Origin: Candidatus Achromatium palustre
Lineage (GTDB): Bacteria; Pseudomonadota; Gammaproteobacteria; Chromatiales; Chromatiaceae
NCBI GenBank assembly: GCA_001044195.1
Contig: LFCU01000116.1
Location: 1-33,699, forward strand
DNA: 33,699 bases
Direction of reading: 5' to 3'
The notes beneath the pieces were generated by a model. That model saw nothing but the letters and a program-made list of their open reading frames with translations, was not told the origin of the DNA and did no database searches. The position numbers were made by a program, and so were the translations under genes. This document shows, in pieces, positions 14,792 through 23,810 of the stretch (positions are counted from its first letter, which is position 1; every line of letters begins with the position of its first letter).

Positions 14792-15793
14792 TCCAGAAGT
14801 CAAGCGAATTTCAATACGGCGATTTTTGCGATAAGCCTCAGGAGTATTTTTGGAATCTATAGGGCGTAGGTCGGCAAAACCTGCGACACTTAATCTTTTA
14901 GCTGGAATACCTTGGGTGATTAGAAAGCGTACTACTGACACTGCACGGGCAGTTGATAATTCCCAATTAGATGGAAATTCGTGAGTTTTTATAGGTACTT
15001 TATCCGTATGACCCTCTACTTGTAAGATCCAATCTATATCTTGAGGAATATTAACAATAAGCTCTTTGAGAACTTTTGCTAGTTTGGCCAGTTCCGTTTT
15101 GCCTATTCTATCTAGGGTCGCTGAACCTGAGCCGAATAATAACTCAGATTGAAACATAAAACGGTCCCCTACAATACGTACTAAGGTATTGCCTGCTAGG
15201 ACTTTGCGAAGGCGACCAAAAAATTCGGAACGATATTGTTCTAATCGATTAACTTTACGAGCTAAAGCTATATTAAGCCGATTATTAAGATCTTCAATTT
15301 GGACTTGTTTGTTAGCCTTATCATGTTCAGAGACCTTTAGGGCTTGAGCAATCTCTTGCAATTGACTGCGTAATGCCTTTAATTGCTGATTTAATAATAG
15401 GACTTGCGCTTGGGCTTCGCTATTTAATTGATGTTGCTTATCCAAAGCCACATCACGGTCTTTAACTAGAGTAGATAGACTTTCAATCTTGCCAGTAAGC
15501 TCAAATTTCTCTTCAGTTAATGCAGTAATGATTGCTGATAATTGTTCAATATTTTCAGAAAGTTTTAGATTTTTTTGTTGTTCTAATCCTAATAGTTTAG
15601 TCAATTCTGCAATACGTTTATGTAGATTTCCCAATTCTGATTCTTGATTAGATACTTTTTGTGATAATATAAATTGCGCAAAAGTAAATATCATCAAGAC
15701 GAATATAACTAAAATCAATAAAGATGAGAGCACGTCTACATATCCTGGCCAAACATTTAAGCGACGGCGGACGTGTCTTCCACCTGCACTCAT
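14789..15793 (-). CDS. MotB/OmpA-like peptidoglycan-binding motor partner
   Basis: The 334-residue protein has a short basic cytoplasmic start, one membrane helix (about 22-43) preceded by WPGYVDVLSS with Asp20 in the MotB/ZorB/TolR proton-carrier position, a long periplasmic coiled coil (about 46-195), and an OmpA domain (about 210-331). The OmpA domain has GHTDKVP (261-267) and the NRRIEI end (324-329). It is adjacent to the ExbB/MotA-like gene without a single spare base (TAA then ATG), indicating a complex. The WPGYVDVLS...FAQFILSQ layout resembles alphaproteobacterial proteins encoded beside MotA/ExbB-like genes whose role is unknown. Not a flagellar MotB: no flagellar genes are here. 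The stop codon is supplied by a repeat element. Confidence 0.85.
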   Translation of the reverse strand: MSAGGRHVRRRLNVWPGYVDVLSSLLILVIFVLMIFTFAQFILSQKVSNQESELGNLHKRIAELTKLLGLEQQKNLKLSENIEQLSAIITALTEEKFELTGKIESLSTLVKDRDVALDKQHQLNSEAQAQVLLLNQQLKALRSQLQEIAQALKVSEHDKANKQVQIEDLNNRLNIALARKVNRLEQYRSEFFGRLRKVLAGNTLVRIVGDRFMFQSELLFGSGSATLDRIGKTELAKLAKVLKELIVNIPQDIDWILQVEGHTDKVPIKTHEFPSNWELSTARAVSVVRFLITQGIPAKRLSVAGFADLRPIDSKNTPEAYRKNRRIEIRLTSG

Positions 15794-16717
15794 TTATTTA
15801 GTCTCCAGTTCTTCAGCAGGCGAGATATTATTAGGCGAGCGTTCATGTAATAATTGTTTTAAAAGTTGGCGTTCCGCTTGCAATTCGTTAATTAATGTGG
15901 TTATGGTATCAGGTGCAATTTCCGTATTTTCTATATCTTTGGTATGTTCTGTATCTTCTGTATTGTCTGTGAATAAATTTGAGGCATTGGAATTTGTATT
16001 TTTATTACTACTAGGCGCGTCTATTAATTGAGTTACACCTGAGAGCCATTCTTCTAAGCCATTAAAAAATCTATTTTGGGCGTGACTCGCTTGAATATCT
16101 AAAAATCCTAGTACTAGAGATCCTCCTAGACCAAATAATGAAGAGCTAAATGCAGTACCCATACCACTTAAAGGGGTCTGCAATCCCATTTTGAGATTGC
16201 TAAAGACGCTGTTAAGATCACTATTGCCACCTATATCAAGGCCATTTATAACCTGGCCTACAGCAGATACAGTGCCAAGCAATCCCCAAAATGTACCCAG
16301 CAACCCTAAAAAGATAAGGGTGCTGGTAATATAATGGGAAATCTCGCGTGATTCATCTAAACGCTCGTGAATACCATCTAAAACTGTGCGTAATGATAGG
16401 GCGGAGAGGCGAAAACGGTCTTTACGTAAGCCAGAAATGTGGCGTGCTAATGGTTTCAGCAATCGTGGTTCTGTAGCTAAAGAGAGGCCAGCTTCGCCAG
16501 TACGAAATAGTTTGATCCAGTCAATTTCTATTTGCAACACCAGAACTTGTCTAAAGTTGACAATAATGCCTACCAGCAGTACTGCAAGGATCAAAGAATT
16601 AAATCCCCAATTGGCTAAGAATGCAGTTTTAAGGGTTTCAATCAATAAAACACATACCCCAAATACTATTGCAAGATAGATTCCCATCCAAAATAAGGCT
16701 TGACGTGTATTACCCAT
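15794..16717 (-). CDS. MotA/TolQ/ExbB-type proton-channel protein
   Basis: The 307-residue inner-membrane protein has hydrophobic helices at about 10-28 and 40-60, a cytoplasmic segment of about 65-125, then the family pair: helix 3, YITSTLIFLGLLGTFWGLLGTV (129-150), and helix 4, PLSGMGTAFSSSLFGLGGSLVLG (182-204). The GTFWGLLGT and GMGTAFSSSLFGL motifs are typical of the MotA/TolQ/ExbB fold. The C-terminal tail (240-307) is Asn/Thr/Asp/Glu-rich with a repeated TEDTEHTKDIENTE stretch and a final helix. It is directly coupled to the OmpA-like partner. I infer a stator-like, ion-driven complex in the envelope; the process it powers is unknown. Confidence 0.82.
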   Translation of the reverse strand: MGNTRQALFWMGIYLAIVFGVCVLLIETLKTAFLANWGFNSLILAVLLVGIIVNFRQVLVLQIEIDWIKLFRTGEAGLSLATEPRLLKPLARHISGLRKDRFRLSALSLRTVLDGIHERLDESREISHYITSTLIFLGLLGTFWGLLGTVSAVGQVINGLDIGGNSDLNSVFSNLKMGLQTPLSGMGTAFSSSLFGLGGSLVLGFLDIQASHAQNRFFNGLEEWLSGVTQLIDAPSSNKNTNSNASNLFTDNTEDTEHTKDIENTEIAPDTITTLINELQAERQLLKQLLHERSPNNISPAEELETK

Positions 16718-16794
16718 TTTTGATTACACAGTTTTAGTTAAGATATCACAAGCACAATAGGCTTAATTATATAAAAGCTCTATTGCATAAAACT

Positions 16795-17199
16795 TTATTT
16801 AAGAGGAGCTGGTTTTTTTAAAGTTTCAGAAGATGCTGACCAAAAATCTAGTTGGTTAAAGATCCAACCACCTATCAATGCCCCAACACCTAATGATACC
16901 GCATAGATCACATCAGCTCTTGCTTTGGCATCTCGAGCTGCAGTAGCAGCCGCTACCTGATCTCCAAATACAGCACCAGCGGCTGCCGCTTCCTGTACTG
17001 CTGGAGTCATTACTGAAGCGGCAGGTACAGTTAAATAGCTACCTACTAGATAGTCTACTAAAAACGCACCTGCAACTGCTCCAGCCGATAATATTATAAT
17101 ATTCGTAAGACTATAGCCAGAAGATTTTGCTTTTGGAGCTTGAGCTTGACTGACTAAAGGGAAAATGGTTAAAAGCATTATTATCAATAGTTTACGCAT
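16795..17199 (-). CDS. Small exported or membrane protein, unknown
   Basis: The 134-residue protein has a signal peptide (1-20, cleavage near SQAQA). One hydrophobic Gly/Ala-rich helix (about 31-54, IIILSAGAVAGAFLVDYLVG), an Ala-rich middle (70-92), and a second helix (about 98-118, VIYAVSLGVGALIGGWIFNQL) follow. A good AAGGAAG ribosome-binding site precedes the ATG. It lies upstream of the ExbB-like gene on the same strand with a 77-base gap. A TTGACA promoter candidate is just upstream, so it may head the cluster's transcript. The Gly-zipper-like helices suggest oligomerisation in a membrane. Family not recognised. Confidence 0.65.
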   Translation of the reverse strand: MRKLLIIMLLTIFPLVSQAQAPKAKSSGYSLTNIIILSAGAVAGAFLVDYLVGSYLTVPAASVMTPAVQEAAAAGAVFGDQVAAATAARDAKARADVIYAVSLGVGALIGGWIFNQLDFWSASSETLKKPAPLK

Positions 17200-17261
17200 T
17201 AATAAACTTCCTTTCAGTTTATAAAAGTATGGGTCTTTAGCTTAAATATATTCTATATATT

Positions 17262-17291
17262 AAAGTATTGCTAGTGAAGCGGAAGTGTCAA
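17262..17291 (-). promoter_or_regulatory. Candidate promoter for the exported protein / ExbB-OmpA cluster
   Basis: On the minus strand, a perfect TTGACA (17286-17291) is separated by 18 bases from TACTTT (17262-17267). It would give a leader of about 55 bases before the ATG at 17199. The -10 matches only four of six positions. Confidence 0.45.
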
Positions 17292-17467
17292 GAGCCAATA
17301 TATTCTTGTAAAAAACATTATTGTAGAACAATAATGCATCCAAAATATATTTTAAACGATAAATTTTATATTTTTATAATATATTTTTTGTATATCTTAA
17401 AATATATAGGAAATTTGTATATCTAAAATAATAATTTTTAAGTCTCTGTAATTTTTTAACCCATATT

Positions 17468-17555
17468 TTGAATACGTTTACAAGTTGTAGAAACTTTATA
17501 AATCATAGGGACAAGTGCCAAGGATGTGTCCCCACAGCAGAGTGGAAACGATTAA
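17468..17555. repeat. Decayed relative of the 12431-12545 nested repeat
   Basis: ACAAGTTGTAGAAACTTTATAAATCAT and CCACAGCAGAGTGGAAACG-like sequences echo the outer and inner arms of the nested repeat between rpmF and plsX, with many changes. Nothing else is recognisable from 17292 to 17605, which is very AT-rich. Confidence 0.4.
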
Positions 17556-17605
17556 ATGCTGTTGCAGACGAAGATAATATTAAACTGGAAAAATAAGATT
17601 ATAAA

Positions 17606-17840
17606 ACTCGACTATCAGTTTTCTAATATTGACTTTTAAATTAATTTAGCTTCGTATGACAAATGTAGGGCGGGAGAGCGAAGCGATCCCGCCTTTTTTT
17701 GAAAATGTCACAATTTTTTACATCTCTATTCTCTACTAAATTTAGGCATTATGTCAAAGTAGTAAATTTATATAGAAGGCGGGATCGCTTCGCTCTCCCG
17801 CCCTACAAATTTATCAAGTCAAAAAACTGGATAGTCGAGT
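17606..17840. repeat. Nested inverted-repeat element (about 235 bp)
   Basis: The outer arms, ACTCGACTATCAGTTTT (17606-17622) and AAAACTGGATAGTCGAGT (17823-17840), are complementary with one bulge. Inside, two 30-base arms face each other: 17665-17694 contains GTAGGGCGGGAGAGCGAAGC and 17777-17806 contains GCTTCGCTCTCCCGCCCTAC. Each inner arm is itself a hairpin, and the first is followed by TTTTTTT, making it look like a rho-independent terminator. No ORF is inside. It resembles a small non-autonomous transposable element carrying a second palindromic repeat. Confidence 0.75.
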
Positions 17841-17937
17841 AAAATACCACAATAGTGTGAGGGTCCATTAACTGGACTCTCATCTAATATACCAAATTTA
17901 AAATTTAGTCAGATTTACATAGCTGGCTTTAGCTATT

Positions 17938-18096
17938 TTATGGCCGTTTTGGTGTTTGATACTCAACCTCTTTTTGCCAAGGTTCCCAAATAGTTTCATA
18001 TCCCACAAAACCCTTTTCAGTTTTCTCTTTTTGACGAGTCACCATACGATCTGAATGGCCATCAGGAACTTTCATGTCAGCTTTTACATCACTCAT
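17938..18096 (-). CDS. Small conserved-looking ORF, 52 residues, unknown
   Basis: An ATG at 18096, preceded by AGGTGATGT, opens a 52-codon frame ending in TAA. The product begins MSDVKADMKVPDGHSDRM and ends WEPWQKEVEYQTPKRP. It is hydrophilic, with two Trp and a Glu/Lys-rich centre, and has no signal peptide or membrane helix. Composition (low Leu, well-mixed charged residues, few rare codons) looks protein-like rather than random in this AT-rich gap. It stands alone, between the nested repeat and eno. Family not recognised. Confidence 0.5.
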   Translation of the reverse strand: MSDVKADMKVPDGHSDRMVTRQKEKTEKGFVGYETIWEPWQKEVEYQTPKRP

Positions 18097-18360
18097 ACAT
18101 CACCTAATATTTATACAAACACTGTAAATTTAAGATTATTTAGTGCTCAATTGAAACACATTACGAATAATTATTATATCCATACCATATTAATATGTCA
18201 ATAGTTATTGATATTTTTATGTACTATTGGATTTTTAGCCAGCTAGATAGGGTACGTATCGCATGAAAATCATAAGTTAATGCGGCATCCTTGTTTTCAA
18301 AAGTACTTTACACTAATTGTTCCCAAACTCTGCGTGAGAATGATAAAAATAGACAATCAT

Positions 18361-18542
18361 ATTACTCGATGTTCAAAATTTAGTATTAGGCAATATTCTA
18401 ATTCATTACGCTATAAGGCTTCTGTGGGATATAACGTATAAAACATTGCGTAGAGCTAATCAAGTAAAAACCTAATTAAAATATGTAATTCCAAGATATT
18501 TAAGTATACAAGCATTTTCTAACTTTTGAACATCGAGTATTA
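18361..18542. repeat. 182-bp element with ACTCGATGTTCAAAA terminal inverted repeats
   Basis: The left end, ATTACTCGATGTTCAAAATT, and the right end (read in reverse, AATACTCGATGTTCAAAAGT) share at least 15 perfect bases, continuing TTAG in both. The interior has no ORF. It ends 76 bases upstream of the eno start. Size and ends fit a MITE; no full-length parent is in the window. From 18097 to 18360 I see only a decayed GTTCCCA..CTCTGCGTGAGAA repeat (18320-18342). Confidence 0.65.
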
Positions 18543-18603
18543 AAGTCTTAAGATTATACCAAACTCAAATTATATGGTATCCTCAAATATAACAGACGAA
18601 TAA

Positions 18604-19926
<1,323 letters not shown>

Positions 19927-19945
19927 TAGAACTATAAAAAATCTC

Positions 19946-20248
19946 ATGCGTAGCATTGTACTAATCTTACTACTATTACTTATATGGTTACAATATAGGC
20001 TATGGGAAGGGCCAGGCAGTATAAAAGATATGCGCTTCATTCAAAAAAACGTGGAATTGCAAAGCCAAAAATTGCAACGCTTAACAGAACGTAACCAAAT
20101 CTTAGAAGCTGAAGTGTTGGATCTAAAAAATGGAACAGAAGCCTTGGAAGAACGCGCCCGGTCAGAATTAGGTATGATTCGCCAAGGTGAAGTTTTTTAT
20201 CAAACCATAGAAAAGGCAACTACCAGTAAAACTACACCTAAATTGTGA
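19946..20248 (+). CDS. ftsB: Cell division protein FtsB
   Basis: Bitopic inner-membrane protein of the FtsQLB division complex. From the ATG at 19946 it has 100 residues: a single N-terminal helix (about 3-17, IVLILLLLLIWLQYRLW), the conserved WEGPGSIKDM segment, a Leu-zipper-like coiled coil (about 30-65), and the ALEERARSELGMIRQGEVFYQ motif that ends FtsB proteins. Earlier in-frame starts lie inside eno and are not needed. It follows eno by 19 bases and overlaps ispD by four. Confidence 0.93.
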   Translation: MRSIVLILLLLLIWLQYRLWEGPGSIKDMRFIQKNVELQSQKLQRLTERNQILEAEVLDLKNGTEALEERARSELGMIRQGEVFYQTIEKATTSKTTPKL

Positions 20249-20964
20249 AACCAGAACCACAAGCATTTGCAGTTATTCCAGCTGCTGGCATCGGTCGTCG
20301 TATGGGTACTTCAGTACCCAAGCAATACCTAACAGTACATGGCCGTTTAGTAATTGAACATACTATAGATTGCCTATTAACGCATTCTCGTATTCAGGCC
20401 ATTATTATCGCCATAAACTCTGAGGATATTTGGTGGCCAAATACTGATTATGCTACTAATAGATACGTGTACACAGTGACTGGTGGCAAGGAACGCTGTA
20501 ATTCAGTACTCAATGCCCTAAACCTATTAAATAATTTAGGTTTAGCCAAGGATGATGATTGGATCTTAGTGCATGATGCAGTGCGCCCTTGTTTACTCCA
20601 TACAGATCTGGATCGCTTATTTGCAACCCTAAAGGATACATCAATTGGTGGCATATTAGGCGCATCAGTTCGTGATACAATGAAGCGGACTACAGATAAT
20701 GGCATAGTTATCAGTACTGTATCACGGCATAATTTATGGCATGCCTATACTCCGCAGATGTTTCGTTTTAGATTGTTGCAAGATGCTTTAACTTTGGCTC
20801 TGCAGCAAAAGAATATAGTCACTGATGAGGCTGAGGCTATTGAATTATCTGGTCATAGCCCCATTTTAGTTGCAGGCGATATGGATAATATTAAAATTAC
20901 CCGTCCAAAAGATCTAAAATTAGCAGAAATGATACTTGCTAATAGAAATACCTATAATATATAA
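20245..20964 (+). CDS. ispD: 2-C-methyl-D-erythritol 4-phosphate cytidylyltransferase IspD
   Basis: Third enzyme of the MEP isoprenoid pathway, using CTP. The 239-residue protein has the nucleotide-binding PAAGIGRRMGTSVPKQYL (12-29), TGGKERCNSVLNAL, VHDAVRPC near 110, GILGASVRDTMK, the YTPQMFR segment and VTDEAEAIELSGHSP. It starts at a GTG that overlaps the ftsB stop (GTGA). ispF, which often follows ispD, is absent; a repeat-rich gap follows instead. Confidence 0.95.
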   Translation: MKPEPQAFAVIPAAGIGRRMGTSVPKQYLTVHGRLVIEHTIDCLLTHSRIQAIIIAINSEDIWWPNTDYATNRYVYTVTGGKERCNSVLNALNLLNNLGLAKDDDWILVHDAVRPCLLHTDLDRLFATLKDTSIGGILGASVRDTMKRTTDNGIVISTVSRHNLWHAYTPQMFRFRLLQDALTLALQQKNIVTDEAEAIELSGHSPILVAGDMDNIKITRPKDLKLAEMILANRNTYNI

Positions 20965-21129
20965 CTATAATGATTTATACCCTCAACATTTCTTATCAAC
21001 ACTAATGTAAGTATCTGGTTTCTCATTAAAAAATGTAAGTTAATTTTTGAAGAAAATGCAGGATGTCTGTTAGCTATAGCTTATTCTATAATCATCGATA
21101 TTGTAGAGGTACAGCTTTATGTTATATGG

Positions 21130-21223
21130 TGACTTCTCAATAAGGCGTGGCAAACTTTATGGTGCGCAATGCGCACCCTACTACGATTTCGTCATTCAAT
21201 GCCATAACTTATTGAGAAGTTAC
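21130..21223. repeat. TAACTTCTCAATA inverted-repeat element, copy 2
   Basis: The left end, GACTTCTCAATAAGGCGTGG, and the right end (read in reverse, GTAACTTCTCAATAAGTTAT) form terminal inverted repeats with ATGGCA/TGGCA beyond. The centre carries the GGTGCGCAATGCGCACC hairpin also found at 1955. It lies between ispD and the PD-(D/E)XK gene. From 20965 to 21129 nothing else is recognised. Confidence 0.75.
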
Positions 21224-21293
21224 TAAAATGTCTAATATCTATTTTATTTTAATATCTCATCTAATTTGTTTGAAACCTAAAAGGAATGTAAAA

Positions 21294-21869
21294 ATGTTTA
21301 GTGATTTTAAAACGAAAACTGATTTAGAACGAATTGGATATAAAATAAAAGAAAAGGATTTATCTTTACCAGAAGAAGAATGTATAAGTGATGAAACTTA
21401 CGATAGTATCCAGTTATTTGTCAAATTATTTTATAGTCATGAAGAAGCGGTTAAAGCACTTATTTTAACACCAATTTTCGTCTATGTTATCAAACTGTTA
21501 AAAGACAGATATAGTATTCTATACGAAGAATATATAGAAGTTGACGATGATTTAAGAGGGAAATGTGATCTTATTGTCTCTAAGGTAGAAGATGATGACA
21601 CTAATGATACTTTAGGAGATAAACCATTACTTGTTATTGAAGCTAAAAAGAAAACGGTTGAGGAAGCACTAAGTCAATGTTCTGCTGAACTAATAGCTTT
21701 AAACAAATTAGGTAAAGAAGTGCAGTATGGTATTATTTCTACGGGTGATGATTGGATATTCCTAGAAATTTTTCCAGACAGGAACTTGGTGTATCAAAAT
21801 AATCGTAAATTTTATTTATCAGACTTACGACATGTGGTTAATATTATACTTAGCATTTTAAAAAATTAG
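21294..21869 (+). CDS. PD-(D/E)XK nuclease-like protein (HsdR_N-like)
   Basis: The 191-residue protein starts at the ATG at 21294, which has AAGGA nine bases upstream; an earlier in-frame ATG at 21228 touches the repeat element and lacks a site. It has a helical N-half, then a nuclease-type core: RGKCDLIVSK (Asp92), KPLLVIEAKKKTVEEALSQC (Glu116-x-Lys118, Gln128) and YGIISTGDDWIFLEI. This order matches the small type-I-restriction-R N-domain-like nuclease fold. A second protein of this pattern lies at 32026-32622. No methylase or helicase partner is nearby, so function (defence, mobile-element associated or inactive) is open. It abuts the tnpB element. Confidence 0.65.
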   Translation: MFSDFKTKTDLERIGYKIKEKDLSLPEEECISDETYDSIQLFVKLFYSHEEAVKALILTPIFVYVIKLLKDRYSILYEEYIEVDDDLRGKCDLIVSKVEDDDTNDTLGDKPLLVIEAKKKTVEEALSQCSAELIALNKLGKEVQYGIISTGDDWIFLEIFPDRNLVYQNNRKFYLSDLRHVVNIILSILKN

Positions 21870-21870
21870 C

Positions 21871-22010
21871 TGCTCCTAAAAACTTGGACAAAGTTAGACA
21901 TTTTTAGATAATTCGCTCTCTGTTGATAATTTTGATAAATTGCAACTAGAGTCCTGGTTGAGCAGTCCCAACCGTAGTCGCTCAGTCCGTTCTAGCAAGA
22001 TGGATTTTAC
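21871..22010 (-). ncRNA. Putative omegaRNA (right-end RNA) region
   Basis: By analogy with characterised TnpB elements, the guide RNA scaffold is expected to cover the 3' end of tnpB and the right end and to read its guide beyond 21871. The conserved block 21942-21974, which encodes the RLGLLNQDSSC end of TnpB, is retained at nucleotide level in the tnpB-less copy. That supports an RNA role beyond coding. The boundary at 22010 is a guess. Confidence 0.4.
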
Positions 22011-23264
22011 CTTTTGAAAAGGCATCCAACGATCTATCTCCTGATCGCAAAGTCTTGCCAAAACGTTTCGCGCAGCATTCTCGTCAGCTTGTAACACTAC
22101 CCCATCAAAACAGTGAAATGAATCTCCGCTACGTTTGCCCAACAGTGCTCCGTGGCGGCTATCCATTTGCGAAGTGTACGCGCTATTGACAAGAATGACC
22201 GAAGAACCTCTTCGGCGAGAAATCGTTTCAATCGCATTTGCTATCACACCTTTAGTCCAGGCGGACAGCCTTCTAGTAACATTTTTTCCAAATTTTTTGG
22301 AGGAGGCAATTGGCGACGTTAAATCTTCAGTTGCAATTACCTCTGCTTGATCAATTAATTTATGTGTTGCTTGATAAATTTTATCTCGTATTTGAGCTTT
22401 AACTTTTCTGTTTAGGCGATTCAGCTTTTTACGGTTCAAATTATTCTTAATAATATTTTTCTTTTTATCAGGTTTCGACTCTGCAATAGCGCGAAGCTTA
22501 TTTCTAGCTTGATATTTTTTCTTTAAATTATCTGAATGCTGGCTTAATAATTCACCTAAACCATGTCCGTAATGTTCACCATTGGAATCAACAAAAACTT
22601 CAGTATAACCTTTGTCGATTCCAATAGTGGCTTTACCACAAGTTTTGGTTTCTTTCATATCTATAGTGTAATGAACTTCAATCTGTCCATCATTTAGAAT
22701 TATTCTGAGGGTTCCGGCTGGTTCAACAGTACTATCCAATGGAATTACAATGCGTTTACCTTTTTCTAAACCAGGAATTTTTATCCAGGCACGTCCACCT
22801 AATTGAAAAGTAGTATAACTATCTGAGCGGACTATGATTTGATTTTGAGTATGATTGCGTCCATGTTTCCAATTTTTACGCATTAAGCGTCGTAAATAGT
22901 TGTTGGAAGTCCAAGTATTAGACTTAAGTTCTTTGTAAAGTTGAGAGCGTTGTTTATTATCCGAAACTTTCCTATAAAGTGTTTTTCTTGTCTTTTCTTT
23001 AGCTGATTCTAAATACGCTTTTATGTCTTTAAAGCTATCTCGTAACGTTTCTTTCCAAGAATTTGCAGAAACTGGAAATTGGCGTTTTTCTTGTAACCAG
23101 GAATCACGTATTTGCCTATCGCTCTTAATTGCAACGCCTTTAACTGAACCAAAACTATGCCAAACTTCAGAACGAATTTTACCCAATCGTTCTGCTTGCT
23201 CTTTTAATTTGCGATATTTGCCTTGATTTAGGTTTTTACTGTTTAGAATCCTTGTTACTTTCAT
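21894..23264 (-). CDS. tnpB: TnpB-family RNA-guided nuclease with degenerate zinc finger
   Basis: The 456-residue protein has a long Lys/Arg-rich N-half and a RuvC-like C-half: Asp217 in TIGIDKGYTE, Glu313 in VIATEDLTSP and Asp394 in LQADENAARNVLAR, so the catalytic acidic triad is intact. The zinc-ribbon region between the last two (about 364-388, TSQMDSRHGALLGK...SFHCFDG) has one cysteine instead of four, a variant I recall from cyanobacterial and sulfur-bacterial TnpBs. The C-terminal tail (about 410-456) runs into the transposon right end. The start is ATG, with a strong promoter 42-70 bases upstream. Known relatives cut DNA next to the element's target motif and help retain it. Confidence 0.88.
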   Translation of the reverse strand: MKVTRILNSKNLNQGKYRKLKEQAERLGKIRSEVWHSFGSVKGVAIKSDRQIRDSWLQEKRQFPVSANSWKETLRDSFKDIKAYLESAKEKTRKTLYRKVSDNKQRSQLYKELKSNTWTSNNYLRRLMRKNWKHGRNHTQNQIIVRSDSYTTFQLGGRAWIKIPGLEKGKRIVIPLDSTVEPAGTLRIILNDGQIEVHYTIDMKETKTCGKATIGIDKGYTEVFVDSNGEHYGHGLGELLSQHSDNLKKKYQARNKLRAIAESKPDKKKNIIKNNLNRKKLNRLNRKVKAQIRDKIYQATHKLIDQAEVIATEDLTSPIASSKKFGKNVTRRLSAWTKGVIANAIETISRRRGSSVILVNSAYTSQMDSRHGALLGKRSGDSFHCFDGVVLQADENAARNVLARLCDQEIDRWMPFQKVKSILLERTERLRLGLLNQDSSCNLSKLSTESELSKNV

Positions 23265-23305
23265 TCACAACAGCCTGTTTTATTTTCTTTAAAAGCAGAT
23301 GCGTC

Positions 23306-23334
23306 ATAATATTGACAATTAATTTAGTTGTCAA
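23306..23334 (-). promoter_or_regulatory. tnpB promoter with overlapping palindrome
   Basis: On the minus strand, TTGACA (23329-23334) is followed after 17 bases by TATTAT (23306-23311). The -35 and spacer form TTGACAA-N9-TTGTCAA, a perfect 7-base inverted repeat that could be an operator. The block is inside the element, so tnpB carries its own promoter. Confidence 0.6.
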
Positions 23335-23697
23335 TAGCATTTTATATATTTTTGCTGAAACTTCCGTTTTTGCAAATTTGTGTAGTTAAGTTAATATTTA
23401 TTACCTATAATGTCCTATTATGGATAACTTTGTCCAACTTTTAAATAGCAGTTAAAAGCTCTTGCTTTTAGTGATTATTTTAAACTAAATAATTTTACAT
23501 AGTATATCATATCACTAACCTTTGGATCCGAACCAAACTTTTTATAGAATGTATAAAGTACTGTATTGTTGGTAATAAATTAAATGCAAAGCATCTGAAA
23601 AATCCAACCCATTCAATTGCTTGAGAAATGTAAATTGGATTTGATAATTGTACATTGCTTAATTCTACTTTGTCATATTAGAATTGTAGGTGATATC

Positions 23698-23775
23698 GTT
23701 CCCAAGCTCTGTGTGGGAACGCATCCTGAACGCTCCTGTGTTCCAACTTAAACGTTCCCACGCGGACTTTTTATG
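23698..23775. repeat. CGTTCCCA hairpin repeats upstream of the EF-hand gene
   Basis: CGTTCCCAAGCTCTGTGTGG followed by GAACG forms an imperfect version of the 10192 palindrome. A second CGTTCCCACGCGG half copy follows at 23753. The rest of 23458-23810 is AT-rich with nothing recognisable. Confidence 0.6.
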
Positions 23776-23810
23776 AAACGATAATTTTAGTTTTTTAGAA
23801 AAGTGACACT

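Larger units (their letters stand above)
21871..23457 (-). mobile_element. IS200/IS605-type element carrying only tnpB (IS1341-like)
   Basis: The borders are defined by the sequence shared with the deleted copy at 3471-3869: the left end lies at the 23457 side (TTTTAACTGCTATTTAAAAG...) and the right end at 21871 (CTGCTCCTAAAAACTTGG in reverse). No inverted terminal repeats or target duplications are apparent, as expected for the family. A subterminal stem ATCCATAAT-AGGAC-ATTATAGGT lies near the left end, imperfect here but perfect in the deleted copy. No tnpA is present, so movement would need a TnpA from elsewhere. Confidence 0.85.

Noticed and set aside
13531-16717. Zorya-type anti-phage system (ZorA/ZorB-like pair)
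   Set aside because: The channel and OmpA-like pair fit ZorA/ZorB in fold, but no ZorC, ZorD or ZorE gene is nearby and the channel protein lacks the very long coiled tail. The lipoproteins point to an envelope role.
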